DNA from: Patescibacteria group bacterium
Lineage (GTDB): Bacteria > Patescibacteriota > Gracilibacteria > Peribacterales > Peribacteraceae
Assembly: GCA_018818235.1 (NCBI GenBank)
Contig: JAHISE010000036.1
Location: forward strand, 1 to 33,568
Reading direction: 5' to 3'
DNA: 33,568 nucleotides
Shown here: piece by piece, positions 1-7,450 of the stretch
Position numbering within the stretch: position 1 is the first letter of the stretch
Layout of the letters: each line of letters starts with the position of its first letter
The notes under the pieces: generated by a model
What the model was told of the DNA's origin: nothing
The model's input: the letters and a program-made list of their open reading frames with translations, nothing else
Database searches by the model: none
Translations under genes and position numbers: made by a program

Positions 1-1
1 A

Positions 2-1246
2 TACATCGGCGATATCAATGGCAATGGTGATGCATCACCTGTTCCATTTAGGGTTGCAACTCCTGACGGCATCGATGATGATGCACAGGAATATTTACTT
101 TCTCATGACGGAATCGAAATGTCAGATCTGACAAATGCACAAGGAGCAATTATCAGAAGTGCAACAAAGCTAAAAGATGCTGCTGCATTCGAAGCAGCTC
201 CTAACTTGGCTTACGTAGTAAGAAGTGGCGACGGACATGATAATATAGATAAACCTGAGGCTTCGGCACACGGAGTAGCAACAGTGAACACTCCGGGGGT
301 CAGCAGCAGAGATGTTGCATTACATGCAAATGCATTTATTACATCGTGGGCAAGAAGACTTATGGAAGGTTCTGCAAGTTTAAGAAGAGGACAATGGGCT
401 AAAAAAGAACTTAAACCACGCGAACTTAACACGCTTGGAATAATCGGATACGGAAACATAGGAAAACAAGCTGAAAAGATAAGCGGTCCTCTGTTTGAAA
501 AAGTATTACGATTTGATGCACTCCCTGATCGAAATAATGTGAAAAACATAGATGAGTTATTGGAAACTTCAACTGTTATTTGTATTCACGCAGCCGGTAA
601 ACAAGAAATACTTACTCCTGAGCTACTTAATAAAATTGGTCCGGGAACACTCCTGGTAAACACTTCAAGAGGTTCTAATGTAAATATAAATGGATTACTT
701 GCAAGACTTAGTGCAGATGATGACTTTAGCTATGCAACCGATGTATTCTGGGGAGAGCCACCTAATCCAAGGGGTCAAGTATATGAGCAAATAAGAAGAC
801 ACCCCAACTTCATGGGAACCCCACACATAGCCGCATCCAGAATTGGTAATCAGAAAGATCTGGGCAGAACTGCAGTTGCACGAATTCTTGAATTCGCACA
901 ACACGGAACAGTTAATCCTGATGACATTCAGGGGCATACTCTTCCAAAGATTGAACTAAGGCCAAGAGAAGAAGTCGGAGGACGTGTGGTTCTGCTACAT
1001 GAAAGTAAACCAGGAAAGCTTGAAACTATTTTTGACGGTACCGGAGATAAGCAAATGAATATTCAACGTAATACAAATGACCAAGGAGCTAAGTTTAGTG
1101 GGCACAGACTTGCACAAACTGTATTTGACTTTGAATCTGACGTTGTCCCCGAAAGTGCACTTAAAATAATGCGAAGAATTGAATCAGAACTTGATGCTTA
1201 CCATACCAGACTTCTTTGGTATGCACAAAAGCCCCCTACCGCTTAA
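2..1246 (+). CDS. serA: D-3-phosphoglycerate dehydrogenase with C-terminal ACT domain, 5' end outside window
   Basis: This enzyme would oxidise 3-phosphoglycerate to 3-phosphohydroxypyruvate, the first step of serine synthesis. The frame is open from the first full codon of the window, so the ATG at 119 is internal and the true start lies upstream. Visible motifs are GDGHDNID (the family has GVGVDNID), the Rossmann motif GYGNIG at 446-463, and the catalytic Arg in NTSRG, Glu in WGEPP and His in TPHIAAS of 2-hydroxyacid dehydrogenases. The last 90 residues (RVVLLHESKPG onward, ending LLW) match the ACT regulatory domain of E. coli-type SerA, so serine feedback is plausible. The gene converges on the lipoprotein gene, and the two ends overlap by 11 bp. 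The family call is strong; serine sensitivity is inferred. Confidence 0.88.
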   Translation, partial: YIGDINGNGDASPVPFRVATPDGIDDDAQEYLLSHDGIEMSDLTNAQGAIIRSATKLKDAAAFEAAPNLAYVVRSGDGHDNIDKPEASAHGVATVNTPGVSSRDVALHANAFITSWARRLMEGSASLRRGQWAKKELKPRELNTLGIIGYGNIGKQAEKISGPLFEKVLRFDALPDRNNVKNIDELLETSTVICIHAAGKQEILTPELLNKIGPGTLLVNTSRGSNVNINGLLARLSADDDFSYATDVFWGEPPNPRGQVYEQIRRHPNFMGTPHIAASRIGNQKDLGRTAVARILEFAQHGTVNPDDIQGHTLPKIELRPREEVGGRVVLLHESKPGKLETIFDGTGDKQMNIQRNTNDQGAKFSGHRLAQTVFDFESDVVPESALKIMRRIESELDAYHTRLLWYAQKPPTA

Positions 1247-1748
1247 CCACTTTTAGCGTCCCCTTCGCAACCAGATTTTCTGAGGGATCCGGGTTACCAT
1301 CATCAGATTCCAGAGTAACCATTACAAATGGTTTGCTCTGGATATCTGTGTCCGCCTCAAAACTTAGCTGATGACGCGAATCTCCGAAGTAATTTGTTAA
1401 ATGCCCGATCGAAATAATTTCATCCGGTTCTTCTGCAGTCAACCATGCCTCGTAAAATGATCCTTCCTCTGTCGGATTAATATTCAATTGCATTGTTACA
1501 GCCGAAGTTCCATCTTCATACTTATAACCCTGCACAACTCCGTTTGCAGGAGTGTCTCCTACTCCACTCATTGCACCATAGGCAAACCATTCTTCCTTGC
1601 CGTGTTTTGGATGCTCAAATTTTCCATCTTTTGGCATCGCGTAATTATAAGCCTCCTCTCCGATCACATCGTCCTCAATCTTGACTTTGTCATTGCAAGC
1701 CGTTAATGTTAATGGCAACAAAATTGCTAATATAATAAATCTAAACAT
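1236..1748 (-). CDS. Putative lipoprotein with anti-sigma-K (RskA)-like domain
   Basis: This is a 170-residue protein with a hydrophobic N-terminus ending in LTAC, a good lipobox, so it is probably an outer-face lipoprotein. The body has the pattern YEAWLTAEE...SIGHL...FVMVTLESDDGNPDPSENLVAKG. This resembles the C-terminal beta domain of RskA-type anti-sigma factors and related small extracellular domains. No transmembrane helix or sigma-binding N-terminal part is present, so an anti-sigma role is not implied. A -10 box TATAAT lies at 1774-1779 on this strand, giving a short leader of about 20 nt. The 3' end overlaps serA convergently. The domain call rests on pattern memory and is moderate. 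Confidence 0.6.
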   Translation of the reverse strand: MFRFIILAILLPLTLTACNDKVKIEDDVIGEEAYNYAMPKDGKFEHPKHGKEEWFAYGAMSGVGDTPANGVVQGYKYEDGTSAVTMQLNINPTEEGSFYEAWLTAEEPDEIISIGHLTNYFGDSRHQLSFEADTDIQSKPFVMVTLESDDGNPDPSENLVAKGTLKVVKR

Positions 1749-1802
1749 AGTAATTATTGGAAAGGACTGAAATATTATACAAGAGCCAATAAATAGGAAA
1801 GA

Positions 1803-1854
1803 AGAAATTCAATAAACGAGTAAACGAGATAACGAGCTAACGAATAAACGATTA
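1803..1854 (-). repeat. Octamer tandem array (unit NNNTCGTT) containing the stop codon of the upstream gene
   Basis: On the minus strand the sequence reads TAATCGTT TATTCGTT AGCTCGTT ATCTCGTT TACTCGTT. These are five 8-bp units with a fixed TCGTT core and a variable triplet. The TAA of the first unit is the stop codon of the O-antigen-ligase-like gene. The array continues until close to the lipoprotein promoter. Confidence 0.75.
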
Positions 1855-3864
1855 CCAAAGGTACCCCGGCGCCCTCCCCTTTATCTTCTCCCTCTCCACC
1901 TGAGAATGATGATCCGCACGGGCAGCAAGAACCTCATATAAAGGCTTTTCTCTGTTCGGTAACGTATTTACATACATATTGGCAAGAGCAATTACTTCCT
2001 CAGCATTAGGAGAAAGAGCTATAAAATGGGTATTATGCTCAATGGCATCTACAAACTTTTCGAGATCTTCAGTTACCTGAGACCTCATATCTTTGACGTC
2101 ATTCCACTGTCCGGCTGCCATCATTAACTTAACTTTGGCCCGCATAATGCCAAAGTCATTATATTTACCTCCCAGATCATATGCCTTTTCATATGCATCA
2201 AGAGCACCTTTTGCGTCCAGATCTGACCTTAATGTATCACCTAGCAGCTTATATCCCCTGAAGTCCTCAGCATTCTCCTCCATATAATCCTCAACAGCAC
2301 TTTTTGCTTCTGTGTAGCGCTTTAGTTCGTACAATATTTTTGCACAACTAAGGTGCATATCACGACTGAATATTTGCGGCATCGCATAGTCATACCAAAC
2401 CAATGCTCTCTCCCCTTCTCCTGCAGCCTCCAGATGTCTTCCAACCGAAGAAAGCAGTATACCTCTGGCTTCTGTTATTGCCACTATCAGTAAGATTGTG
2501 GCTAGCCCTACCTCAATAAACCGTACTATTTTGTTGTTCAACTTCGGCATTTTTCCCCACTTAATTTCCGGAACCAAAAGAGAGAGCATTACCCAAAACA
2601 TCAAGCTTACAGATACAAATTGCAGATTATAGTCGATAAGGCTGTGTGCCATAAGACCTGCAATTCCAAGAACAATAAACATTGATTTATCATTCAAGCC
2701 TCCGATTATGGACTTAACAAGTATCACTGTAATTATTACAAGCAAAAGAATTGCAGCTATCCATCCCCTCTCTGATGCCATCTTCAGAAAGAAATTATGC
2801 GGATGATCCGAAGTTGCGAGCACAGCATTTTGAAGACGAGGCTGCACAAACCTGAAGCTATACGGTCCCCAACCAAGCAAAGGCTTTTGAACCGAAAGAA
2901 CCCATGCCTGATTCCAGAATGAGGATCGCTCTGATACTGATGATGCTCCTTCGTCCGCTGTGAATGTTGCTTTTTGTGATATCGATTGAACCGGAAATAG
3001 TTGAGATCTGATCAGATTAGAACTGGAAAATAACAGACCTGATACAACAAATACAATTCCGATTTTTACCAGAACATTTTTGTAAGGAAAAACATCCTTC
3101 TTCCAATATTTATTAAACACAATAACCGCCCACAGAATTAATTGACCGACAAATGAAATCAAAGCACCTCGCGAAAAGCTCAGATACAGGAATCCGACAA
3201 ATAAACCAACAACCAGAAACCTAAGAATCATATTCTGCAATCGCTTTTCTTTGAGTGCCCATAACATTACGAGTGGCCACGTTACAAGAAGTAAATCCGC
3301 CCATGCATTGGGCCAGTAATCGGTATGAAATCTGTAATCGAAGAAAGTGCCGACAAATCTGTTTACCGGCTGAAAAATGTAAACAAAAAGTCCGATTATT
3401 CCTGCAATTAGCATAGTAACCACTACAACATTAACCAATCGATTAAACCAATCTGCCCCACTCCCATTCCGGATCACCCAGAAAAATATAAGAGCCAACG
3501 AACCTGTCCTCAGGACTTCATCCAATCCATAGTTAGCAGTTGAAGAATTTAAGAAGCTGGCAATTGTTAAAAATACAAACAAAACAATTCCTATCCATAA
3601 ATAAGAAGGCACTGATTCTTCATCCGGCTTCTTTTTCCAGTAAACAAACGTTAGCATCCATGCCAGTAACGTGAGCAACCAAGTAGTTTCCAGCCCCTTA
3701 CCTCCTTTCCATAAGATTGCAAAAACAAGGAACCACGGGATGCTCTTGAAGCATAATTCAGGCCAAGGTAGTGCAATGAACTTCTTGTACTTATTCAACC
3801 ACCAAGTTCTTTTAAGAAAATACTTCATGCGGTGCATTATTGCATAAATCAGCTTAAATAGCAC
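1852..3864 (-). CDS. O-antigen ligase/polymerase-like membrane protein with C-terminal TPR repeats
   Basis: This is a 670-residue polytopic protein with about a dozen hydrophobic segments in the first 470 residues, followed by a soluble tail. The membrane part has hallmarks of the Wzy/WaaL O-antigen ligase family: SRGALIS, then LGWGPYSFRFVQP, and the catalytic-type His region DHPHNFFLKMASERG. The tail (about 480-640) looks like TPR helices, for example ALDAYEKAYDLG. Such proteins join or polymerise lipid-linked glycans or glycosylate surface proteins outside the membrane. The first possible start is GTG at 3864; ATG codons at 3837 and 3828 are alternatives, and no Shine-Dalgarno sequence decides. 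It lies 11 bp behind the RelE-like gene and may be co-transcribed with it. The substrate is unknown. Confidence 0.78.
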   Translation of the reverse strand: MLFKLIYAIMHRMKYFLKRTWWLNKYKKFIALPWPELCFKSIPWFLVFAILWKGGKGLETTWLLTLLAWMLTFVYWKKKPDEESVPSYLWIGIVLFVFLTIASFLNSSTANYGLDEVLRTGSLALIFFWVIRNGSGADWFNRLVNVVVVTMLIAGIIGLFVYIFQPVNRFVGTFFDYRFHTDYWPNAWADLLLVTWPLVMLWALKEKRLQNMILRFLVVGLFVGFLYLSFSRGALISFVGQLILWAVIVFNKYWKKDVFPYKNVLVKIGIVFVVSGLLFSSSNLIRSQLFPVQSISQKATFTADEGASSVSERSSFWNQAWVLSVQKPLLGWGPYSFRFVQPRLQNAVLATSDHPHNFFLKMASERGWIAAILLLVIITVILVKSIIGGLNDKSMFIVLGIAGLMAHSLIDYNLQFVSVSLMFWVMLSLLVPEIKWGKMPKLNNKIVRFIEVGLATILLIVAITEARGILLSSVGRHLEAAGEGERALVWYDYAMPQIFSRDMHLSCAKILYELKRYTEAKSAVEDYMEENAEDFRGYKLLGDTLRSDLDAKGALDAYEKAYDLGGKYNDFGIMRAKVKLMMAAGQWNDVKDMRSQVTEDLEKFVDAIEHNTHFIALSPNAEEVIALANMYVNTLPNREKPLYEVLAARADHHSQVEREKIKGRAPGYLW

Positions 3865-3875
3865 TTACTTATGAA

Positions 3876-4124
3876 TTATAAATTCTTATATGTTTTCTCA
3901 TTTCTTCTTGCCACTTTCCTAATCTCAATCTCATTTGTTTTGGAATGCACCTCAAAAACAATTCTGTATTTTCCAATTCGAACTTTAAATAATCTCCTCT
4001 TGCCTTTAACCGAACTAATACCCGGTACTTTCTTGTAATCACGTTTTAACTGATCCATTAGAAGCATAATGGCTTCCTGCTCTTTTGCAGTTAATGCTCT
4101 AAGTAGCTTTTCTATCTTATCCAT
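3876..4124 (-). CDS. RelE/ParE-superfamily toxin
   Basis: The 82-residue basic protein has the RelE-family core: an N-terminal helical hairpin (about 1-35), then beta strands with VKGKRRLFKVRIGKYRIVFEV and the tail EIRKVARRNEKTYKNL. The conserved arginines in RIGKYRIVF and the C-terminal RR/K cluster are positions usually involved in ribosome-dependent mRNA cleavage. The start overlaps the antitoxin end by 8 bp, the usual order for type II toxin-antitoxin pairs. Family-based role: translation inhibition unless bound by the upstream antitoxin. Confidence 0.8.
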   Translation of the reverse strand: MDKIEKLLRALTAKEQEAIMLLMDQLKRDYKKVPGISSVKGKRRLFKVRIGKYRIVFEVHSKTNEIEIRKVARRNEKTYKNL

Positions 4125-4362
4125 TCTTTATCTTCTTTAAGCATTTAATAATTTCTTCAGGGCTAATTCCTTTCCCTGAATTATCACGATCAGCGTCAAA
4201 CAAAACCTCTTCTTCTGCAACTTCTTCTATATTTATCGGCATAATAATGAGTTTGTTACCGTGCATTTCCAGTATGAAATTATCGGTATCAAAGTTTTTA
4301 CGCCAGTTTTTTGGAAGAGTTATTTGACCCCTTTCGGTGCTTTTTACGACTTTACTTGTCAT
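4117..4362 (-). CDS. AbrB/MazE-type antitoxin
   Basis: The N-terminus, TSKVVKSTERGQITLPKNWR, is the swapped-hairpin AbrB/SpoVT DNA-binding domain (the family has KGQVTIPKxxR). The acidic C-terminal half (EEVAEEEVLFDADRD) would wrap the toxin. The frame extends upstream to a TTG at 4407, but that stretch is promoter sequence, so the ATG at 4362 is chosen, giving 81 residues. An AbrB-type antitoxin with a RelE-type toxin is a mixed pairing. It lies immediately downstream of proB on the same strand but has its own promoter. Confidence 0.78.
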   Translation of the reverse strand: MTSKVVKSTERGQITLPKNWRKNFDTDNFILEMHGNKLIIMPINIEEVAEEEVLFDADRDNSGKGISPEEIIKCLKKIKNG

Positions 4363-4365
4363 AAT

Positions 4366-4420
4366 AATAGAAGTAAGTAAATACGTAAATAAGTATATCT
4401 TATTCAATAGAAGAAATCAA
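4366..4420 (-). promoter_or_regulatory. Promoter and possible operator of the AbrB/RelE operon
   Basis: On the minus strand TTGATT (4415-4420), 17 bp, then TATACT (4392-4397) form a good sigma-70-type promoter whose -35 box overlaps the proB stop codon (TGA at 4417-4419). Between the -10 box and the ATG at 4362 lie repeated TATTTAC/TACTTA-like units, a plausible autoregulatory site for the AbrB-type antitoxin. The operator role is inferred. Confidence 0.55.
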
Positions 4421-5214
4421 TAGCTTCTAGGCAAAAACAAGGTACTTATCCTTTCTCTATACAAAAGAACTCTTGTTAATACACTTTGTTCAGTGCCATT
4501 TAGAATATGAACACAACGACCTTGATCCTGCATCTCAAATCCAACATCCAATTTAATGCCCATTCCACCCGTTCCGTTTTGTGATTTTGATGGAACAATT
4601 AATTCCCTTTTTGATGTGTCGCCATATTCAATAACCGGTACAACAGAATTTGGATCATCTATGTCCTCCAGCAGTCCATTCACACAAGTGGCAAAAACAA
4701 GCGCATCTGCCTCAATAATTTTTGCTACAGCGCCCGCCAGTCGATCATTATCCGATATTTTTAATTCATCTATTTCAACAGTATCATTTGCATTAAAGAT
4801 AGGTATCGTATCCTGCTCCTCTGCAAATATTTCATCTAGAACTGCCAATAGTTCCTCTGAATCAATATCATTCTTTGTAGGTAGAATCTGTGCAACATGA
4901 CATGCATTATCCTTGAAAAATTGTCTATACATTTCCATTAGTATTGGCTGCCCAACCGAAGCATATTTCTGTTTTTCTGCTACAGTTTCTCCTTTAGTTT
5001 TAACTCTTCCAAACTCTGCACGTCCGAATGGTACAGCTCCAGATGTAATCAATACAATATCTTTAATTCTTCTTTTCAAAATCAATAACTGCTCAACAAT
5101 ATTTCTAAATACTTCAATTTTTGGTTGGCCATTATCTGTAGATAAAACGTCAGATCCTACTTTTATCACAACCCGTTTGTATAGTTGTTCCAATGATGAA
5201 CGGTGAGAAATCAT
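4417..5214 (-). CDS. proB: Glutamate 5-kinase (amino-acid kinase domain only)
   Basis: The 265-residue protein would phosphorylate the gamma-carboxyl of L-glutamate, the first step of proline synthesis. Motifs in order are VVIKVGSDVL, VLITSGAVPFG, KYASVGQP, the substrate/ATP signature NANDTVEIDELKISDNDRLAG, and GTGGMGIKLDVG. It stops after the kinase domain and lacks the C-terminal PUA domain of longer ProB proteins. No proA or proC is seen nearby. The start ATG at 5214 follows a leader with a terminator. Other amino-acid kinases were considered, but the DNDRLAG and GTGGM pair fits ProB best. Confidence 0.85.
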   Translation of the reverse strand: MISHRSSLEQLYKRVVIKVGSDVLSTDNGQPKIEVFRNIVEQLLILKRRIKDIVLITSGAVPFGRAEFGRVKTKGETVAEKQKYASVGQPILMEMYRQFFKDNACHVAQILPTKNDIDSEELLAVLDEIFAEEQDTIPIFNANDTVEIDELKISDNDRLAGAVAKIIEADALVFATCVNGLLEDIDDPNSVVPVIEYGDTSKRELIVPSKSQNGTGGMGIKLDVGFEMQDQGRCVHILNGTEQSVLTRVLLYRERISTLFLPRSY

Positions 5215-5234
5215 TTTAAAATAGAGTAAATATA

Positions 5235-5265
5235 CAAAAACACCTCCACTGCGTGAGGGAGGATG
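5235..5265 (-). terminator. Intrinsic terminator in the proB leader
   Basis: On the minus strand CCTCC, a 10-nt loop, GGAGG, then TG and TTTTT form a compact hairpin with a T run, ending about 20 bp before the proB start. A terminator between a promoter (5380-5407) and its gene suggests attenuation. It could also end transcripts from tRNA-Leu(CAG) upstream. Confidence 0.6.
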
Positions 5266-5407
5266 CTATCCGGATTTATGAGTATTTAAACTTAGATCTC
5301 AAACACGGCACCATCCCTCGCAATTGGCGGGGTCGGGGTTATTGCCGGAGTCTGAGGTAGCAAGTTCATTATGAGAAGTAATTTAGCAAGTATATATTAT
5401 TAGTCAA
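5266..5407 (-). promoter_or_regulatory. proB leader with promoter and T-box-like antiterminator motif
   Basis: A promoter TTGACT (5402-5407), 16 bp, TAAATT (5380-5385) starts five bp below the CCA end of tRNA-Leu. The leader contains GAGGGATGGTGCCGTG on the minus strand (5304-5319). This resembles the T-box consensus AGGGTGGNACCGCG, with TGGTGCC in place of TGGNACC. GAGGGA can pair with TCCCTC and GTG with CAT just before and within the terminator's 5' arm, as an antiterminator would. Proline genes under T-box control are known in Firmicutes. The part before the motif is only about 60 nt, too short for a classical Stem I, so this is tentative. Confidence 0.38.
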
Positions 5408-5412
5408 GTCAC

Positions 5413-5499
5413 TGGTGCCGATGGAGAGACTCGAACTCTCACAGGATTGCTCCTACACGCTCCTGAAGCGTGCGCGTCTACCAATTCCGCCACATCGGC
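5413..5499 (-). tRNA. tRNA-Leu(CAG), CCA encoded
   Basis: The minus strand folds as a class II tRNA. The acceptor GCCGATG pairs with CATCGGC, followed by A and an encoded CCA. The anticodon stem CACGC/GCGTG holds loop TTCAGGA, so the anticodon is CAG and reads CUG. There is a long variable arm and a T-loop GTTCGAGTC. No T-run terminator follows directly. Confidence 0.95.
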
Positions 5500-5673
5500 A
5501 TGTGATCCAACCAATCCTACCCTATTCAATAGTTTATGTTAAAGGGATATTATTGAAATTTCCAAATGCATCATAGAACAGCTATTACGCCCTTCGTCTT
5601 CGCTCAGGATTACAATCACTGCTGCGAATATTAATGGAGCAATTGCGGAGTTGCCGCTGCGTGTAACCTTGCT

Positions 5674-5717
5674 AACGAACAACGAACAACGAGCAACGAT
5701 CAACGCATTAACGAATC
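5674..5717 (+). repeat. Heptamer array (unit AACGANC)
   Basis: Units AACGAAC, AACGAAC, AACGAGC, AACGATC, then two 8-bp variants follow head to tail downstream of the PrcB-like gene. The wider stretch 5500-5749 holds no gene that I can support. Confidence 0.7.
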
Positions 5718-5749
5718 AGCCAAAAACCCTAAGGATACTCAAATCAACC

Positions 5750-6844
5750 TCAATCCTCACAGAACAAATGCACCTCCTCCCAAACAAACCTAACTCTCTT
5801 TCCATTCTTTGCAACAACAATGATTTGCTGAGTGTCGGGTGGCTCTCCTGTTCTGCATTGATTGAATGTCGCAAGCACATCAACACGCAAAGTATCATAC
5901 AACTCCATAACCCTGCGAACATCAACCGAAGCACCCTTACCTCCGGATACATATACTACTTGTTCATTCTCGTCATCTATATCCGGTGATACGGGTCTAT
6001 CATTATCACCCATAAAACTAAACCACTCATCCCATGCATTATTAAGAGCCTCTGCTCCGGACGGAACTGCATAAGCAGCAGGCATCAAAGAGGTAGTCGG
6101 ATGAATGAAACTATGCAATGGCCGGAATTCATTATTCTTTGCAAGTCCGGTTACTTTTGGAGGCTCCCTCCAATCAGAACTCCTCCTCTCTGCATCCTCA
6201 TTACAAAAACTATATGTGTCTGTAAACCTTACACGCACTGCTTTTGCACCAACACGGGGAATAGCTATTATATTGTGCTGAGATTCAACTGCAGGGGTCA
6301 CTCCGCATCTCCATGGAATAACGTTGTTAACATCTATAACAACCTCTTGTGGCATTTCTATAATTGAATCAATCTCGATTGAATGTCCTCCGGTTGAACT
6401 GTTCCCAAATATTGCAACAACCATCTCGCTTGCAAAATTTATTGGAGGAAGTTGCACACCTTCACCTATTGCATTTTCCCAAAGCTTTCTCCACTGCGTC
6501 TCGCTTTTCGCAAACTGCACACGACGAGTCTGACGATCCTGCAATACAGAGTTCTTATCCAGTGTTCTGTACTCAACTTCTTTTCCGGTAAGCTTTGCTT
6601 CCTCTACCCAACGCGGTGGATTGCTCCAAAGCGGCAACTGGCATCTGTAACCGAATCTGTTTTCTACACGTTCATTTACTCGTTCCCACATTTTCTGATC
6701 ATCACTAAAACGACGAACAACTCGTTCGCATAAACGATCTTTGAAGTTGTCACCGGAAGTTCCTACAGCCAGAACATTATCAATGGAATTAAATACAAAA
6801 AGAATGACAAACAAGAGGCCGATGGTGGTATATGCGATTTTCAT
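5750..6844 (-). CDS. Secreted protein with PrcB-like domain
   Basis: The 364-residue protein starts with a signal peptide: MKIAY followed by a hydrophobic core ending near VLAVG, about 28 residues. Residues about 110-200 carry LPPINFASEMVVAIFGNSS, then TGGHSIEIDSI, EVVIDV and HNIIAIPR, the pattern of PrcB C-terminal (protease complex subunit) domains. The last 100 residues are a second region with several cysteines (FNQCRTGEP, LFCED) that I do not recognise. ATG 6844 is preferred over an upstream TTG because a TAAAAT -10 box (6852-6857) lies only 7 bp before it. Partners are unknown. Confidence 0.65.
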   Translation of the reverse strand: MKIAYTTIGLLFVILFVFNSIDNVLAVGTSGDNFKDRLCERVVRRFSDDQKMWERVNERVENRFGYRCQLPLWSNPPRWVEEAKLTGKEVEYRTLDKNSVLQDRQTRRVQFAKSETQWRKLWENAIGEGVQLPPINFASEMVVAIFGNSSTGGHSIEIDSIIEMPQEVVIDVNNVIPWRCGVTPAVESQHNIIAIPRVGAKAVRVRFTDTYSFCNEDAERRSSDWREPPKVTGLAKNNEFRPLHSFIHPTTSLMPAAYAVPSGAEALNNAWDEWFSFMGDNDRPVSPDIDDENEQVVYVSGGKGASVDVRRVMELYDTLRVDVLATFNQCRTGEPPDTQQIIVVAKNGKRVRFVWEEVHLFCED

Positions 6845-6929
6845 AAGGGCTATTTTATACAATTAATAACAAATTAGGAACACATTATTTATTTATCCAA
6901 TAAAAAACCAATCTTTTCTATTTAATAAC

Positions 6930-6969
6930 TTGACTCCCACAATTAGCACTCTAAAATGGCGACTGCTAA
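6930..6969 (+). promoter_or_regulatory. groES-groEL promoter with CIRCE operator (HrcA site)
   Basis: TTGACT (6930-6935), 16 bp, TAAAAT (6952-6957) is the promoter. Across its -10 box lies TTAGCACTC-N9-GACTGCTAA (6943-6969), which is the CIRCE inverted repeat with one mismatch in the right arm (consensus GAGTGCTAA). HrcA binding here would repress the chaperonin operon until heat stress. hrcA is not in the window. Confidence 0.92.
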
Positions 6970-6972
6970 TAT

Positions 6973-7004
6973 GACTATTGACTATTGACCAGTGACTAGT
7001 GACA
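6973..7004 (+). repeat. Heptamer array in the groES leader
   Basis: GACTATT GACTATT GACCAGT GACTAGT GAC runs in perfect 7-bp register right after the CIRCE element, in the 5' untranslated region of groES. Confidence 0.8.
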
Positions 7005-7049
7005 CCCAACATTCCAATTGCTTTCTATACTCCACTACCCCCTTACCCA

Positions 7050-7379
7050 ATGACCGACATCCCCGAACTAGCCGTAAAAATTGAACCGTTAGGCGACCGC
7101 GTGGTAGTTATGCCACTCGAAAAAGAAGATGTTACAGCTTCCGGAATAGTAATTCCGGATACAGCCAACAAGGAAAAACCATCCGAAGGCATTGTAATCG
7201 CTATCGGTAAAGGAGGAGTTGGAAAAGACTGCTCTGATCCTTCCGCATTCCTTAAAATCGGTGACAAAGTCCTGTTTGGCAAATATGCCGGCGATGATGT
7301 GAAGCTTAAGGACAAGGAGGGCAAAGAAGTCGAAGTCAAAGTACTACACTTAGAATCCGTCCTTGGAAAAGTGGTATGA
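7050..7379 (+). CDS. groES: Co-chaperonin GroES (Hsp10)
   Basis: The 109-residue protein forms the heptameric lid of the GroEL chamber. It shows KIEPLGDRVVVMPLEKED, then SGIVIPDTANKEKPSEG, containing the mobile loop, and ends in KVLHLESVLGKVV. The start is ATG 7050; the frame is open further upstream, but that is leader sequence with the heptamer array. No Shine-Dalgarno sequence precedes it, only a pyrimidine-rich stretch. The stop TGA (7377-7379) is shared with the first unit of another heptamer array. It forms an operon with groEL. Confidence 0.96.
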   Translation: MTDIPELAVKIEPLGDRVVVMPLEKEDVTASGIVIPDTANKEKPSEGIVIAIGKGGVGKDCSDPSAFLKIGDKVLFGKYAGDDVKLKDKEGKEVEVKVLHLESVLGKVV

Positions 7380-7398
7380 CAATTGACAATTGACATTC
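7377..7398 (+). repeat. Heptamer array between groES and groEL, includes the groES stop
   Basis: T then GACAATT GACAATT GACATTC. The TGA formed at its start is the groES stop codon. Confidence 0.75.
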
Positions 7399-7450
7399 AG
7401 CTTTCCCAACTTTCCCAACCTAATTTAAAACTATTTCCCCCTTATAAACC

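Noticed and set aside
119-121. ATG at 119 as the serA start
   Set aside because: The frame is open to the window edge and the upstream residues (RVATPDGIDDDAQEYLLSHD) fit the N-terminal domain of the family.
1236-1748. Anti-sigma factor function for the lipoprotein
   Set aside because: Only the outer RskA-like beta domain is suggested; the cytoplasmic sigma-binding part and a transmembrane helix are missing, and no sigma factor gene is near.
6999-7049. Longer groES start at 6999
   Set aside because: This stretch is untranslated leader after the heptamer array; GroES homology starts at 7050.
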